From: Nocardia wallacei
GTDB lineage: Bacteria; Actinomycetota; Actinomycetes; Mycobacteriales; Mycobacteriaceae
Assembly: GCF_029869545.1 (NCBI RefSeq)
Contig: NZ_JARWQD010000073.1
Coordinates: forward strand, 1 to 64,000
Direction of reading: 5' to 3'
DNA length: 64,000 bases
Numbering within the stretch: the first letter of the stretch is position 1; every line of letters starts with the position of its first letter. Positions 41,343 through 50,792 of this stretch are shown piece after piece. The notes under the pieces were generated by a model that worked only from the letters and a program-made list of their open reading frames with translations, did not search any database and was not told the origin of the DNA. A program made the position numbers and the translations under genes.

Positions 41343-42377
41343 CTAGGCGCTGACGGACTTGCCTGCGGACTTCAGGTCGGTGCAGGCCTCGACTACGCGG
41401 TCGGCCATGGAGGTTTCGGCCTTCTTGAGGTAGCTGCGGGGGTCGTAGGTCTTCTTGTTGCCGACCTCGCCGTCGATCTTCAGCACGCCGTCGTAGTTGG
41501 TGAACATGTGCGCGGCGATCGGGCGGGTGAAGGCGTACTGGGTGTCGGTGTCGACGTTCATCTTCACCACGCCGTACTTCAGCGAGTCCTCGATCTCGGA
41601 CTTCAGCGATCCGGAACCGCCGTGGAACACGAAGTCGAACGGCTTGGAGCCCTCGGACAGGCCCAGCTTGGCCGCGGCCACGCGCTGGCCCTCCGCGAGC
41701 ACCTCGGGGCGCAACTTCACATTGCCCGGCTTGTACACACCGTGCACGTTGCCGAAGGTCGCGGCGAGCAGATACTTGCCGTTCTCCCCCGCGCCCAGCG
41801 CCGCGATGGTCTTCTCGAAATCCTCCGGCGAGGTGTAGAGCTTCTCGTTGATGGCGTTCTCGACGCCGTCCTCCTCGCCGCCGACGACGCCGATCTCGAC
41901 CTCGAGGATGATGTTCGCGGCCGCGGTCTGCTTCAGCAGTTCCTTCGCGATCTCGAGGTTCTCGTCGATCGGGATGGCCGAACCGTCCCACATGTGCGAC
42001 TGGAACAGCGGGTTCTGCCCGGCCTTGACGCGCTCCTGGGAGATCGCGATCAGCGGCCGGACGAAGGTGTCCAGCTTGTCCTTGGGGCAGTGGTCGGTGT
42101 GCAGCGCGATGGTCACGTCGTACTTCGCGGCGACCACGTGCGCGAACTCCGCCAGCGCGGTCGCGCCGACGACCATATCCTTCACCCCCTGGCCGGAGCC
42201 GAATTCGGCACCGCCGGTGGAGAACTGGATGATGCCGTCACTGCCCGCCTCGGCGAAACCGCGGATCGCCGCGTTGATCGTCTCCGACGACGTGCAGTTG
42301 ATCGCGGGGAAGGCGAAGGAGTTCTCTTTGGCCCGACCGAGCATCTCGGCGTAGACCTCCGGAGTCGCGATGGGCAC
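41343..42377 (-). CDS. fba: class II fructose-bisphosphate aldolase
   Basis: A 344-residue zinc aldolase that splits fructose 1,6-bisphosphate in glycolysis and builds it in gluconeogenesis. The metal and active-site segments are HTDHCPKDKLD (first zinc His plus catalytic Asp), EVEIGVVGGEEDGV, FGNVHGVYKPG and VFHGGSGS, with YGVVKMNVDTDTQYAF near the end. Length and segments match M. tuberculosis Fba (Rv0363c). The ATG at 42377 gives MPIATPEVYAEML. It diverges from the DedA genes with 120 bases between starts, as Rv0363c does from Rv0364. Confidence 0.96.
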   Translation of the reverse strand: MPIATPEVYAEMLGRAKENSFAFPAINCTSSETINAAIRGFAEAGSDGIIQFSTGGAEFGSGQGVKDMVVGATALAEFAHVVAAKYDVTIALHTDHCPKDKLDTFVRPLIAISQERVKAGQNPLFQSHMWDGSAIPIDENLEIAKELLKQTAAANIILEVEIGVVGGEEDGVENAINEKLYTSPEDFEKTIAALGAGENGKYLLAATFGNVHGVYKPGNVKLRPEVLAEGQRVAAAKLGLSEGSKPFDFVFHGGSGSLKSEIEDSLKYGVVKMNVDTDTQYAFTRPIAAHMFTNYDGVLKIDGEVGNKKTYDPRSYLKKAETSMADRVVEACTDLKSAGKSVSA

Positions 42378-42497
42378 TGCAGGGACCTCCGTGTGTGTGC
42401 TGCGAACGACGATTCTTTGAGGAATACCCTAAGTTCTGCGGCCCCCGGGGCGGAAGGCGGGCTGTGCGATAGCGGCAGTGCCGGTACTGTGGGGGCC

Positions 42498-43223
42498 GTG
42501 ACCTTGCTGGCCATATCCGACACCCTCGCGAGTAGCTCCGGAATCGGGGCCCTGCTCGACCCGATGCACCTGCTCACGGAGACGTGGCTGAAGAATGCGG
42601 TGCTACCGGCCATCCTGGTCATCGTCTTCATCGAAACCGGCCTGCTGTTCCCGATCCTGCCGGGCGACTCGCTGCTGTTCACCGGTGGTCTGCTGGCGGC
42701 GCAGCCGAATCCGCCGGTGTCGATCTGGGTACTGGTGCCCGCCACCGCGCTGATCGCCATCCTCGGCGACCAGAGCGGTTACTGGATCGGCCGCGCCATC
42801 GGCCCGGCGCTGTTCCACAAGCAGGACGGGCGCTTCTTCAAGCAGCGCTACGTCACCGAGACCCACGAGTTCTTCGAGAAGCACGGCCCGAAGACGATCA
42901 TCCTGGGCCGCTTCGTGCCGATCGTGCGCACCTTCATGCCGGTACTCGCGGGCGTGTCGAAGATGGACTACCGCAAGTTCGTGACGTTCGACATCCTCGG
43001 CGGCATCCTGTGGGGCGGCGGCGTCACCGTCCTCGGCTATTTCCTGGGCAATGTCGCGTTCATCCGCGACCATGTCGAGGCGATCTTCCTCATCATCGTC
43101 TTCCTCTCGATTCTGCCGGGCATCATCTCGGTGGGCCGCAAGCTGCTCAATCGCGAGCCGGTCCTGGCCGACAGCGCCGCCGAATCCGAGCTCCCTGTAC
43201 CGACGAACGAACCGACGCGCTGA
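42498..43223 (+). CDS. DedA family membrane protein, first copy
   Basis: A 241-residue DedA/SNARE-associated (VTT domain) protein matching Rv0364. It has four to five membrane segments. The family motif ETGLLFPILPGDSLLF is near residues 46-61, GRFVPIVRTFMPVLAGVSKMDY is near 140-161, and the conserved Glu/Arg/Pro residues are kept. DedA proteins are thought to be lipid (undecaprenyl phosphate) translocases or proton-coupled transporters. The start is GTG 42498. It is followed after 3 bases by a divergent paralogue, so the two are one operon and may form a heteromer. Confidence 0.9.
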   Translation: MTLLAISDTLASSSGIGALLDPMHLLTETWLKNAVLPAILVIVFIETGLLFPILPGDSLLFTGGLLAAQPNPPVSIWVLVPATALIAILGDQSGYWIGRAIGPALFHKQDGRFFKQRYVTETHEFFEKHGPKTIILGRFVPIVRTFMPVLAGVSKMDYRKFVTFDILGGILWGGGVTVLGYFLGNVAFIRDHVEAIFLIIVFLSILPGIISVGRKLLNREPVLADSAAESELPVPTNEPTR

Positions 43224-43226
43224 CCC

Positions 43227-43958
43227 TTGTCGACAACGCCGCTACCCCTCGCACTGGGCGGATTCGATCCGCTGCAGTCCGCCGGGCCGGCACTCGTCTG
43301 GACCGTTGTCATCGTCTTCGTGTTCCTCGAGTGCGCTCTCATCATCGGCCTGTTCCTGCCCGGCGATTCGATGCTGCTGACGGCCGGAATCGTGCTCGCC
43401 TCCCACACCACCGGCCACGCCCAGGTGTGGGGGCTGGCCGTGGCCACGATGATCGCCGCGATAGCCGGTAATCAGGTCGGCTACGTGATCGGCAATCGCA
43501 CCGGGCACCATCTGGTCGCCCGCAAGAACGGGCGCTACATCAACGCCCGCAATCTGGCCCGGGTGTCGGAGCTGTTGCAGCGGCACGGCTTCGCGGCCGT
43601 GCTGGTGGCCCGCTGGATTCCGTGGGTGCGCACGCTGTGCCCGCTGGTCGCGGGGGCCGCCGGGATGGACCATCGCCGCTACACCATCGCCAGCTCGATC
43701 GGCGCGGTGATCTGGGCGCCGGTGCTGCTGCTGGTGGGCTATTACGCGGGCGGGTTCCTGGAGCAGGTGTCGTGGCTGATGCCGCTGGTGATCGGCACGC
43801 TGGTCGTCACCCTGATCGCGGGCACGGCGCTGGGCATCCGCCAGTACCGCATCGAGATGGCGCGCCCCGCCGAGGACTTCGACCTCGACGCGCCCCACCC
43901 GGAGGCCGACTGCGCCGTCTCCGCCGCACGCGTCCCGCAGGAGCAGCGACGAGAATAG
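43227..43958 (+). CDS. DedA family membrane protein, second copy
   Basis: A 243-residue VTT-domain protein, paralogue of the previous gene: ECALIIGLFLPGDSMLL replaces ETGLLFPILPGDSLLF, and ARWIPWVRTLCPLVAGAAGMDHRRY matches the second motif. The start is TTG at 43227, the only start after the preceding stop at 43223. The C-terminal tail of 40 residues is hydrophilic and acidic. M. tuberculosis has a single gene at this place as far as I recall, so the second copy is a lineage difference. Confidence 0.88.
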   Translation: MSTTPLPLALGGFDPLQSAGPALVWTVVIVFVFLECALIIGLFLPGDSMLLTAGIVLASHTTGHAQVWGLAVATMIAAIAGNQVGYVIGNRTGHHLVARKNGRYINARNLARVSELLQRHGFAAVLVARWIPWVRTLCPLVAGAAGMDHRRYTIASSIGAVIWAPVLLLVGYYAGGFLEQVSWLMPLVIGTLVVTLIAGTALGIRQYRIEMARPAEDFDLDAPHPEADCAVSAARVPQEQRRE

Positions 43959-44014
43959 GAGCCGCGGGCCGGTCCCGTCGTCAGCCGCGGCCGGACCATT
44001 CCGGATAGGCCCGG

Positions 44015-45214
44015 TCAGAGCCCCGCGGCCGTCACCAGGTGCGCGGACTCCATCAGCAGCCAGCCCGACAGCTGCACCGACAGGTCGCGCTCGGGTGTCT
44101 TGGACGAGGTCACCGAGCCGCCCGAGGTGAAGTAGGAGGCGCCCGAGGTGCCCGTGGGCAGCTCCGCGGGTTCGGTCCAGTCGTGGCCGAAGAGTGGGTC
44201 GCCCTCGACCTCCAGCCGGTGCTCCCAGGCCGCGCGGGCCGAGGCGGTGACGATCGCGGCCGCGGTGCGGCGGGCCGTGCGCTGTTCGGTGCCGTCCCCG
44301 GGCAGCATCAGCGCCACGTGCGCCAGGTAGCGGATCAGGATCCCGTTGAACAGGCCGCCGTCGCCGCCGCTCCCGCCGGTGACGACGCCGCCGGTGGTGA
44401 GGTGCTCCTCGACGGCGTGCAGCAGCCGCTGCACCCGCTCGATATGCTCGAATTTGCCGGTGTGCACGGCCAATTCGGTCTCCAGGCCCAGCACCACGCC
44501 CTGGCAGTAGCTGAACACCGGGCGCTCCAGTTCCCCCGACGGCAGGTGGATACCGTCGAAGATCAGTCCGGTGTCGGGGTCGCGCAGCGTCCTGTCCAGG
44601 AAGTCGGCGATCTCCGCGGCCCGCTCGTGCTCGCCGAGGCGGGCCAGCGCGATCGCGGCCGGTCCGTTGGCGGGCGCGTTGAAGAAGTCGGAGCCCTTGC
44701 GCCACGGCACGGCGCCGATCTGCGGCTGAAATCCGGCCGACAGATCCTTCTGCAGGGCGATGAGCCCGCCGCGAACCTCGGTGATGCCCTGGGTGCGCTC
44801 GGCACGTTCCAAAGCGATTGCCAGCCAGGCCATATCGTCGTAGTAGTTGTTGGTCCAGCCGGTGAGGTTGCGAAGGCGATGGGCGCGCGCGATGGCGGCG
44901 ATGCGCTGCTTGCGGACCGGGGTCGGCTCCCGGTTGGCCGCGTCGACGGCGACGTCGATCAGATGCGCCTGCCACCAGTAGTGCCAGGTGAAGAAGGCGC
45001 GCTCCGCCGCCGTCGCCGGCCAGCCCACGACCGCCAGCTCCGCCCCCGGAACCACCCACAGCATGCGCAGATGCCGGGACACGATCGCGGATTCGGCCCG
45101 GTCGGCACGCTCCGCCCACAGCGCGGCGCCGAGCTCGGCAGCGGGCTCGGTCGGAGAGTGGGTGCGCCGGCGGTCGGACCGCGGCGCGGGCGCGTCGTCG
45201 CTCCGCGAAGTCAT
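44015..45214 (-). CDS. glycoside hydrolase family 76 protein
   Basis: A 399-residue (alpha/alpha)6-barrel protein of GH76, the endo-alpha-1,6-mannanase family, corresponding to Rv0365c. The catalytic Asp pair is in TNNYYDDMAWLAIAL at about 120-134. FNGILIRYLAHVAL and other barrel helices follow. No signal peptide is visible: the N-terminus is charged (MTSRSDDAPAPRSDRRR). The protein therefore appears cytoplasmic, unlike secreted GH76 enzymes. Lipomannan or other mannoside turnover is possible. The start is ATG 45214. The 129-base gap to the TetR gene upstream has no clear operator. Confidence 0.88.
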   Translation of the reverse strand: MTSRSDDAPAPRSDRRRTHSPTEPAAELGAALWAERADRAESAIVSRHLRMLWVVPGAELAVVGWPATAAERAFFTWHYWWQAHLIDVAVDAANREPTPVRKQRIAAIARAHRLRNLTGWTNNYYDDMAWLAIALERAERTQGITEVRGGLIALQKDLSAGFQPQIGAVPWRKGSDFFNAPANGPAAIALARLGEHERAAEIADFLDRTLRDPDTGLIFDGIHLPSGELERPVFSYCQGVVLGLETELAVHTGKFEHIERVQRLLHAVEEHLTTGGVVTGGSGGDGGLFNGILIRYLAHVALMLPGDGTEQRTARRTAAAIVTASARAAWEHRLEVEGDPLFGHDWTEPAELPTGTSGASYFTSGGSVTSSKTPERDLSVQLSGWLLMESAHLVTAAGL

Positions 45215-45343
45215 GGGTCAATGGTGCCAGCTCGGCACCCGATTTCGCGCCCGATTTGTTACGGAATCGACTCACTGCCGCGATGTGCCTACCCGTTGCT
45301 GTGGCATCGTCACAATGGCTGCTGCGCGAAAGCCGTGTGTGCG

Positions 45344-46021
45344 CTAGCGCGCGGCGGCCTCGAGCCGCGCGGCGAAACCGTCGAGCAGGCACGCCAGGCC
45401 GTACTCGAAGCTGCGGCCCGGCGCCTCGTTGTAGTCCGCGGGCCGCTCGATGCGGGCGCGCACATGCGGGAAGTCGGCGGCGATCTCGGCCGCGGCGGCC
45501 ATGGCCTCGCCCAGCCGCTGTTCGGGATCGCCGCCGTCGCGGCTCAGCCGCCGTTTCAGCGAGATCGTGGCGGCGGCGCCGACCACATTGCCCAGCACGT
45601 AGGTGAACACCGCGGCCAGCGCCCGATCCGCCGCGTCGGGGGTGAATCCGGCGCGCTCGTACACGGCGAGGGACAGATCGTCGAAGCGGGACTTGCCGGG
45701 CCCGTACATGAGATAGCTCGCCATCGCCTGCACCATCCACGGATGCCGCTGCAGCACCGAGTGCATGCCGGTGGCGAGGGCCTCGGCGGCCGCGCGCCAG
45801 CCCAGCCGGTCCAGATCGGGCAGCTCGATCTCGCGCCACACCTCGTCGCCGGCCAGCCGGACGAGGTTGTCCTTGTTCTTCACGTGCCAGTACATCGCGG
45901 TGGCCGCCGCGTCGAGGCGCTTGCCGAGGCTGCGCATGTTCAGGCCGTCCAGCCCCTCGTCGTCGAGTAGTTCGATGGCGGTGCGGACGATCTGTTCCCG
46001 GGTCAGCGAATCGCGAGACAT
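45344..46021 (-). CDS. TetR/AcrR family regulator
   Basis: A 225-residue TetR repressor. The HTH covers residues 8-52 (LTREQIVRTAIELLDDEGLDGL, then SLGKRLDAAATAMYWHVKNKD). The C-terminal domain matches the TetR_C (tetracycline-repressor-like) pattern with GMHSVLQRHPWMVQ and TYVLGNVVGAA. The ATG at 46021 fits; an earlier one at 46042 adds only MCNYPRD. Neither neighbour is divergent, so it may control itself, GH76 downstream, or remote genes. The ligand is unknown. Confidence 0.88.
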   Translation of the reverse strand: MSRDSLTREQIVRTAIELLDDEGLDGLNMRSLGKRLDAAATAMYWHVKNKDNLVRLAGDEVWREIELPDLDRLGWRAAAEALATGMHSVLQRHPWMVQAMASYLMYGPGKSRFDDLSLAVYERAGFTPDAADRALAAVFTYVLGNVVGAAATISLKRRLSRDGGDPEQRLGEAMAAAAEIAADFPHVRARIERPADYNEAPGRSFEYGLACLLDGFAARLEAAAR

Positions 46022-46076
46022 ATCGCGAGGATAGTTGCACAAAGTTCAATGGATTCGGCGGTCCTCGAGGGCCTTA

Positions 46077-47066
46077 CTATTCAGGTCTTTCGGATCCGGC
46101 GGCGTGTAGTCGAGCGGCCATGGCCCGCGAGCGCTCCCGGAATTCCGCGGGCTCCTCGATGACGAAATCGGCGTCGAGAAACGCCAGATTGAGCACCAGC
46201 CATTCGAACGAATCGATCCGGGTGATGACCCGGCACCGGTCGGCGGCCACCGCCTCGATCGTACAGTCCTGCCACTTCAGCCGGTCGGCGACGCGCTCGG
46301 CGGGGGCTTCGACGAGAACCACGGCGCGATGCCGCCCCGCCGTGAGCGCCTCGCGCAGGTATTCGGTGGCCGACTCGGCGGGCAGCGGGCGCGGGGTGAA
46401 GTGCGTGGTGCCGACCTCGAGTGCGCCGATCCGGTCGACGCGGAAGGTGCGCCAGTCGCCGCGGTCGAGGTCCCACGCCAGCAGATACCAGCGCAGATGC
46501 AGGTGGACCTGCCGATACGGTTCGACCCGGCGGTGCGAGGTGGACGTGGGCGAGGCGTAGGTGAACGCGACCCGGACGTGCCGGGCGGCCGCCGCGGCGA
46601 GACCGGTCAGCACGTCGGCGTCGAGGGCGGGCGCGATCTGGGTCGCGGCCTCGACCGTGGTGCGCACGGCGACGGCCCGGGAGCGCAGCCGTTTGGGCAG
46701 GAACTGGTCGATCTTGCCGTAGGCCCGGTCGGCCGCCGAGCCGATGCCCCCGGCGTCCGGGCCGCCGGTGGTCGCGGCCAGCAGGCCGAGGCCGACGACC
46801 GTCGCCACGGCCTCCTCGTCGTCGAAGACCATGGGCGGCAAGGTGGTTCCCGCCGTCAGGCGATAGAACCCGCCCGGGCCGGGCTGCGTGGTGACCGGGT
46901 AGCCGTACTCGCGCAGGCGCTCCACATCGCGGCGCACCGTGCGCGGGCTGATGCCCAGGCGTTCGGCCAGCTCGGCACCGCTGAAGCGGCGGCCGGTCTG
47001 CAGGTACGCCAGTAGTTCGAGCGCGCGGCGCGTGACGTCGGCCCGTTCACCCTCGGTCGTCCCCAT
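46077..47066 (-). CDS. WYL-domain (DeoR-type HTH) regulator
   Basis: A 329-residue regulator: an HTH_11-type winged helix at 10-65 (YLQTGRRFSGAELAERLGIS, RTVRRDVERLREYGYPV), then a WYL domain at about 145-215 (RRVEPYRQVHLHLRWYLLAWDLDRGDWRTFRVDRI region) and a WCX C-terminal extension. WYL regulators often bind nucleic acid or nucleotides and answer DNA damage. It is divergent from a UvrA-like gene with 62 bases between starts, which fits a damage- or drug-responsive pair. The start is ATG 47066; ATGs at 47075 and 47078 are alternatives. Confidence 0.88.
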   Translation of the reverse strand: MGTTEGERADVTRRALELLAYLQTGRRFSGAELAERLGISPRTVRRDVERLREYGYPVTTQPGPGGFYRLTAGTTLPPMVFDDEEAVATVVGLGLLAATTGGPDAGGIGSAADRAYGKIDQFLPKRLRSRAVAVRTTVEAATQIAPALDADVLTGLAAAAARHVRVAFTYASPTSTSHRRVEPYRQVHLHLRWYLLAWDLDRGDWRTFRVDRIGALEVGTTHFTPRPLPAESATEYLREALTAGRHRAVVLVEAPAERVADRLKWQDCTIEAVAADRCRVITRIDSFEWLVLNLAFLDADFVIEEPAEFRERSRAMAARLHAAGSERPE

Positions 47067-47132
47067 GTACCCCATCATCCACAAGATGCGGTCATGATCT
47101 GTCCACATCTATCCCTAGCTTGGGGTATATGG
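47063..47132. promoter_or_regulatory. divergent promoter with inverted-copy start sites
   Basis: CCATGTACCCCA (47063-47074) and TGGGGTATATGG (47121-47132) are inverted copies with one mismatch, and each contains the start codon of its gene. A dimeric regulator could therefore occupy both starts symmetrically. The 46 bases between carry both promoters. Likely binder: the WYL protein itself (inferred). Confidence 0.6.
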
Positions 47133-49366
47133 CTGATATTCGTATTCGAGCCGCGCGGACGAACAACCTGCGGCGCATCGATGTCGACGTGCCCCGCGGG
47201 CAACTGGTGGTGTTCGCCGGTGTTTCGGGCTCCGGTAAGTCGTCGCTGGTCTTCGACACCATTGCCGCGGAGGCCGGGTACCAGGTGAACGAGACCTATC
47301 CCCCGTTCGTGCGCAATCGGCTACCGCGCTGGAGCCGCCCGGAGGTGGACCTGATCGAGGGGTTGTCGCCGGTGGTGGTCATCGATCAGAAGCGGCTGGG
47401 CGGCAATGCCCGGTCCACCGTCGGCACCATCACCGACGCGTATACCTATCTGCGCCTGCTGTTCTCGCGGGTGAGCGAGCCGTATGTCGGTGAGTCGAAC
47501 CACTTCTCGTTCAACGACCCGGCCGGGATGTGCCCCACCTGCGCGGGCCTGGGCGAGACCCTCGCCACCGAGGTGGACCGGCTGCTCGACCTGGACAGGT
47601 CGCTGGAGGAGGGTGCGATCCTGCTGCCCGGCTTCGGCAACGGGCAGTACTGGTACCGGCAGTACGCCGATATCGGATCGTTCGATCCGCGCACGCCGCT
47701 GCGGGACTGGTCGCAGCGGGAGCGGGACGCGCTGCTGTACGGCGGCGAGGCGGCCGCGCGGCTGGGGACCCGGCCGCCGCAGGACTACGAGGGCGTCGTC
47801 GAGCGGTTCGAGCGGATCTACCTGCACACCTCCGACACCCTGTCGGACCACAAGCGAGCCGTCGTGGAGCGGTTCACCCACTCGGCGCCGTGCCCGGACT
47901 GCCGCGGCGAGCGCCTGAACGAGGCGGCGCGCACCGCCCGGGTGCTGGGCCACACCATCGTCGAGATGAGCCGGATGGAGATCGAGGATCTGGCGGGGAT
48001 CGTCACCGGCGTCCGCGACCCGAACGTGGCGCCGGTGGTCGCGGCCCTGCGCGAGAAGCTCGAGGCGCTCGATTCGATCGGCCTCGGCTATCTGTCGCTG
48101 GCCCGGCCCACGACGACGCTGTCCGGCGGCGAATCCCAGCGCATCAAGACGGTCCGGCATCTCGGCAGCAGCCTGACCGAGATGCTCTACGTCTTCGACG
48201 AGCCGACCGTGGGCCTGCACCCCCACGACGTGGCACCCATGACCGCACTGCTGAAATCGTTGCGGGACAAGGGAAATTCGGTGCTGGTGGTCGAGCACGA
48301 CCCGGATGTGATGCGGGCGGCCGACCACATCGTGGAGATCGGCCCGGCCGCGGGCGACGACGGCGGCCGGGTGGTGTTCGAAGGGACCTTCGACGCCCTG
48401 CTCTCGGCCGATACACCGACCGGGCTCGGGCTGCGGGCCCGGCGCACCGCCCGCACCCCGCGGGTGCCCGCGGGCAAGCTGCGGATCGAGAACGCCACCC
48501 GCAACAACCTGCGGGACGTGTCCGTGGACGTTCCGACCGGCGTGCTCACCGCCCTCACCGGGGTCGCGGGTTCGGGTAAGTCGAGCCTGGTCGCCGAGCT
48601 GATCGAGCAGCATCCGGCCACCGTGGTGGACCAGCGGCCGGTCACCACGAACCGGCGCTCGACCACGCTCACCTACACCGGTATCGCCCCGGCGATCCGC
48701 AAGCTGTTCGCCCAGCGCAACGGTGTGAGCGCGGGGCTGTTCAGCGCCAATTCCGCCGGGGCGTGCCCGGTGTGCAAGGGCGCGGGCGTGATCTACACCG
48801 ATCTGGCGTTCATGGACGGGCAGGAGGTGGTGTGCGAGGCGTGCGGTGGCCGCAGGTTCACCGACGAGGTGCTCGGCTACACCGTCGACGGGCTGTCCAT
48901 CGCCGATATCGACGATCTCACCGTCGCGGAGGCGACCCGGCGGCTGCCGGTACCGGCGATCGACCGCGCGCTGCGCCACCTGGACGAGGTGGGCCTGGGC
49001 TACCTGCGGCTCGGCCAGTCGCTGAGCACCCTGTCCGGCGGCGAATGCCAGCGCCTGAAGATCGCCAGGGAACTCGCCCGCCCCGACCAGCACACCCTGT
49101 ACGTTCTCGACGAGCCCACCACCGGCCTGCACCTGTCGGATATCGACACCCTGCTCGAGGTGCTGAATCGCTTGGTGGACAAGGGAAATACCCTGGTCGT
49201 GATCGAACACAACGTGGACGTGATCAGGGCCGCCGACTGGGTGATCGACCTGGGCCCGGGCCCGGGCCGCCACGGTGGACGGGTGCTGTGCGAGGGCACG
49301 CCGAACCGGATCACGGGCTGCGCCGAGTCCAAAACGGCCGCGGCACTGCGGGTATCGGTGAGCTAG
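47129..49366 (+). CDS. UvrA-like double-ABC ATPase, drug-resistance type
   Basis: A 745-residue UvrA-family protein with two ATPase halves. Walker A sites are GVSGSGKSS (residues 31-39) and GVAGSGKSS (about 478). Signature motifs are LSGGESQRI and LSGGECQRL, and zinc pairs are [24 protein letters not shown] and CEACGG. It is about 200 residues shorter than canonical UvrA (about 950), lacking most of the insertions that bind UvrB. It resembles DrrC-like UvrA paralogues that release DNA-intercalating drugs. The start is ATG 47129; TTG 47120 is a second choice. It is paired with the divergent WYL regulator. Confidence 0.88.
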   Translation: MADIRIRAARTNNLRRIDVDVPRGQLVVFAGVSGSGKSSLVFDTIAAEAGYQVNETYPPFVRNRLPRWSRPEVDLIEGLSPVVVIDQKRLGGNARSTVGTITDAYTYLRLLFSRVSEPYVGESNHFSFNDPAGMCPTCAGLGETLATEVDRLLDLDRSLEEGAILLPGFGNGQYWYRQYADIGSFDPRTPLRDWSQRERDALLYGGEAAARLGTRPPQDYEGVVERFERIYLHTSDTLSDHKRAVVERFTHSAPCPDCRGERLNEAARTARVLGHTIVEMSRMEIEDLAGIVTGVRDPNVAPVVAALREKLEALDSIGLGYLSLARPTTTLSGGESQRIKTVRHLGSSLTEMLYVFDEPTVGLHPHDVAPMTALLKSLRDKGNSVLVVEHDPDVMRAADHIVEIGPAAGDDGGRVVFEGTFDALLSADTPTGLGLRARRTARTPRVPAGKLRIENATRNNLRDVSVDVPTGVLTALTGVAGSGKSSLVAELIEQHPATVVDQRPVTTNRRSTTLTYTGIAPAIRKLFAQRNGVSAGLFSANSAGACPVCKGAGVIYTDLAFMDGQEVVCEACGGRRFTDEVLGYTVDGLSIADIDDLTVAEATRRLPVPAIDRALRHLDEVGLGYLRLGQSLSTLSGGECQRLKIARELARPDQHTLYVLDEPTTGLHLSDIDTLLEVLNRLVDKGNTLVVIEHNVDVIRAADWVIDLGPGPGRHGGRVLCEGTPNRITGCAESKTAAALRVSVS

Positions 49367-49371
49367 CCGCA

Positions 49372-50778
49372 TCAGCTCCGGCGTGCTCGCGGGTGGAAGC
49401 GCAGGCGGAGGCCGGTTGGCTTGAGGGTCAGGGTTTCTCGGACGTCGAGGTGGTAGGTCGGGTCGGGCTCGAGGTCGAAACGGTGGAGGATGGTGGCCAG
49501 GGTGACGGCGATTTCGTGGTGGGCGAACTGGCGGCCGATGCAGGCCCGCGGGCCGGTGCCGAAGGGCTTGTAGGTGCGCGGGGGCAGGGTGCGGAGGTTG
49601 TCGGGGAGGAAGCGGTCGGGGTTGAACTCGTCGGCGTCGGCACCCCAGGCCGGGTCGCGGTGCGCGGCCTGCAGGAGGACCAGGACCCAGTCCTTCTGCC
49701 GGAACCGGTACCGGCCGTCGCACAGCGTGGTGTCCTGTTTCGCGCGCCGGAAATAGCCGGGCGCGGTGGGCCACAGCCGCAGTGTCTCGTCGACGGCGCG
49801 CCGCAGGGAGCGCAGCTTGGCGATGTCCTCGAACCCGATCTCGGGGAATTTCGCTGTGGGCCACCGCTGGTCGAGTTCGGCGCGAATGCCGTCGGCGAAA
49901 CGGGGGTGGACGGCCAGATAGTGCAGCGCGAAGGCGATGGTGTTGGCGGAGGTCTCGCTGCCCGCGATGAGGAAGGTCAGGATCTGATTGCGGATGTTGG
50001 TGGTGTCCAGGCCCGTCCCGGTCTCCGGGTCCACGCCGTCGAGCATGAGATCGAGGATGTCGCGAGTATCCCTGTGCGGCTGCGCCTTCCGGGCCTCGAT
50101 GATGGCGTCGACGACCTCGTGTGCCTGCGCGAGGTCCGCCCGATGCCGCCGATACTCGGCCCGGCGGAAGATCCGCTCGAACCAGGGCAGCACATCGGTG
50201 CGGCGGTTGGCGTAGGTCAGCTCCCGAACCATGGCCGCCACGAACGGATTTCGCTGCGCATCGGCCGGGGAACCGAACGAGTGGGAGAATCCCGCCCGCG
50301 ACATGATCTCGAAGGTGAGGGCGTTCGCCCGGTCCGGAATATCGATCCAGTCCGAGGTCCGAGCCCAGGTGTCGGTCAGCTCCCGCACGGCCCCGACGAT
50401 CGTGGCGTGATAGTCGGCCATCGCGCCCTTGGTGAACGCCGGCGCCAGAATGTGATGTGCCTTGGCCCAGTTCGGCTCTCGATTGAACGCCGTGAACAGG
50501 CCGTCGCCCGTGAGCGGCCGCAACTTCATCAGCGAGTGGCCGATGTGCTTCTCCCACAGCTGCTCGTTGTTGACCTCCTCGATCGCCCCCGCCCCGGTGA
50601 CGATCGTCGCGGGATAGCCGAACAGCTTCTGCTCGAAGACCGGCCCCAGCTCCCGCCCCTGCCGCGCGAGCCGCTGGCAGGGCTTGGCGAAGTCGGTCGT
50701 CAGCACATCCCCCAGCAGCGGCAGGCGGTAGGGCGGATGCGGCAGCGACCGCGGCACTGTCGTCGAAAGCTCTGTCAT
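49372..50778 (-). CDS. CYP102-like stand-alone cytochrome P450
   Basis: A 468-residue P450 whose sequence tracks the haem domain of P450 BM3: GDGLFTAFNREPNWAKAH, LTFLIAGSETSANTIAFALHYL (I helix), ETLRLWPTAPGYFR (K helix), and PFGTGPRACIGRQFA with haem ligand C413, then LDVRETLTLKPTGLRL. BM3 hydroxylates fatty acids using a fused reductase; here the polypeptide ends right after the haem domain and no flavodoxin or reductase gene follows, so external electron donors (for example FprA plus a ferredoxin) are needed. The start is ATG 50778, 14 bases after the upstream membrane gene, making it the last gene of the XRE operon. It is convergent with the UvrA-like gene. Confidence 0.9.
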   Translation of the reverse strand: MTELSTTVPRSLPHPPYRLPLLGDVLTTDFAKPCQRLARQGRELGPVFEQKLFGYPATIVTGAGAIEEVNNEQLWEKHIGHSLMKLRPLTGDGLFTAFNREPNWAKAHHILAPAFTKGAMADYHATIVGAVRELTDTWARTSDWIDIPDRANALTFEIMSRAGFSHSFGSPADAQRNPFVAAMVRELTYANRRTDVLPWFERIFRRAEYRRHRADLAQAHEVVDAIIEARKAQPHRDTRDILDLMLDGVDPETGTGLDTTNIRNQILTFLIAGSETSANTIAFALHYLAVHPRFADGIRAELDQRWPTAKFPEIGFEDIAKLRSLRRAVDETLRLWPTAPGYFRRAKQDTTLCDGRYRFRQKDWVLVLLQAAHRDPAWGADADEFNPDRFLPDNLRTLPPRTYKPFGTGPRACIGRQFAHHEIAVTLATILHRFDLEPDPTYHLDVRETLTLKPTGLRLRFHPRARRS

Positions 50779-50792
50779 AGCGTTTCCCCTGT

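Noticed and set aside
39737..41353. Open + frame of 538 codons opposite the EmbR-like gene
   Set aside because: Antisense to a regulator with intact winged-helix, BTAD and FHA motifs.
43242..46049. Open frame of 935 codons on the minus strand
   Set aside because: Out-of-frame reading across GH76, TetR and opposite DedA; composition is Arg/Ala/Gly noise.
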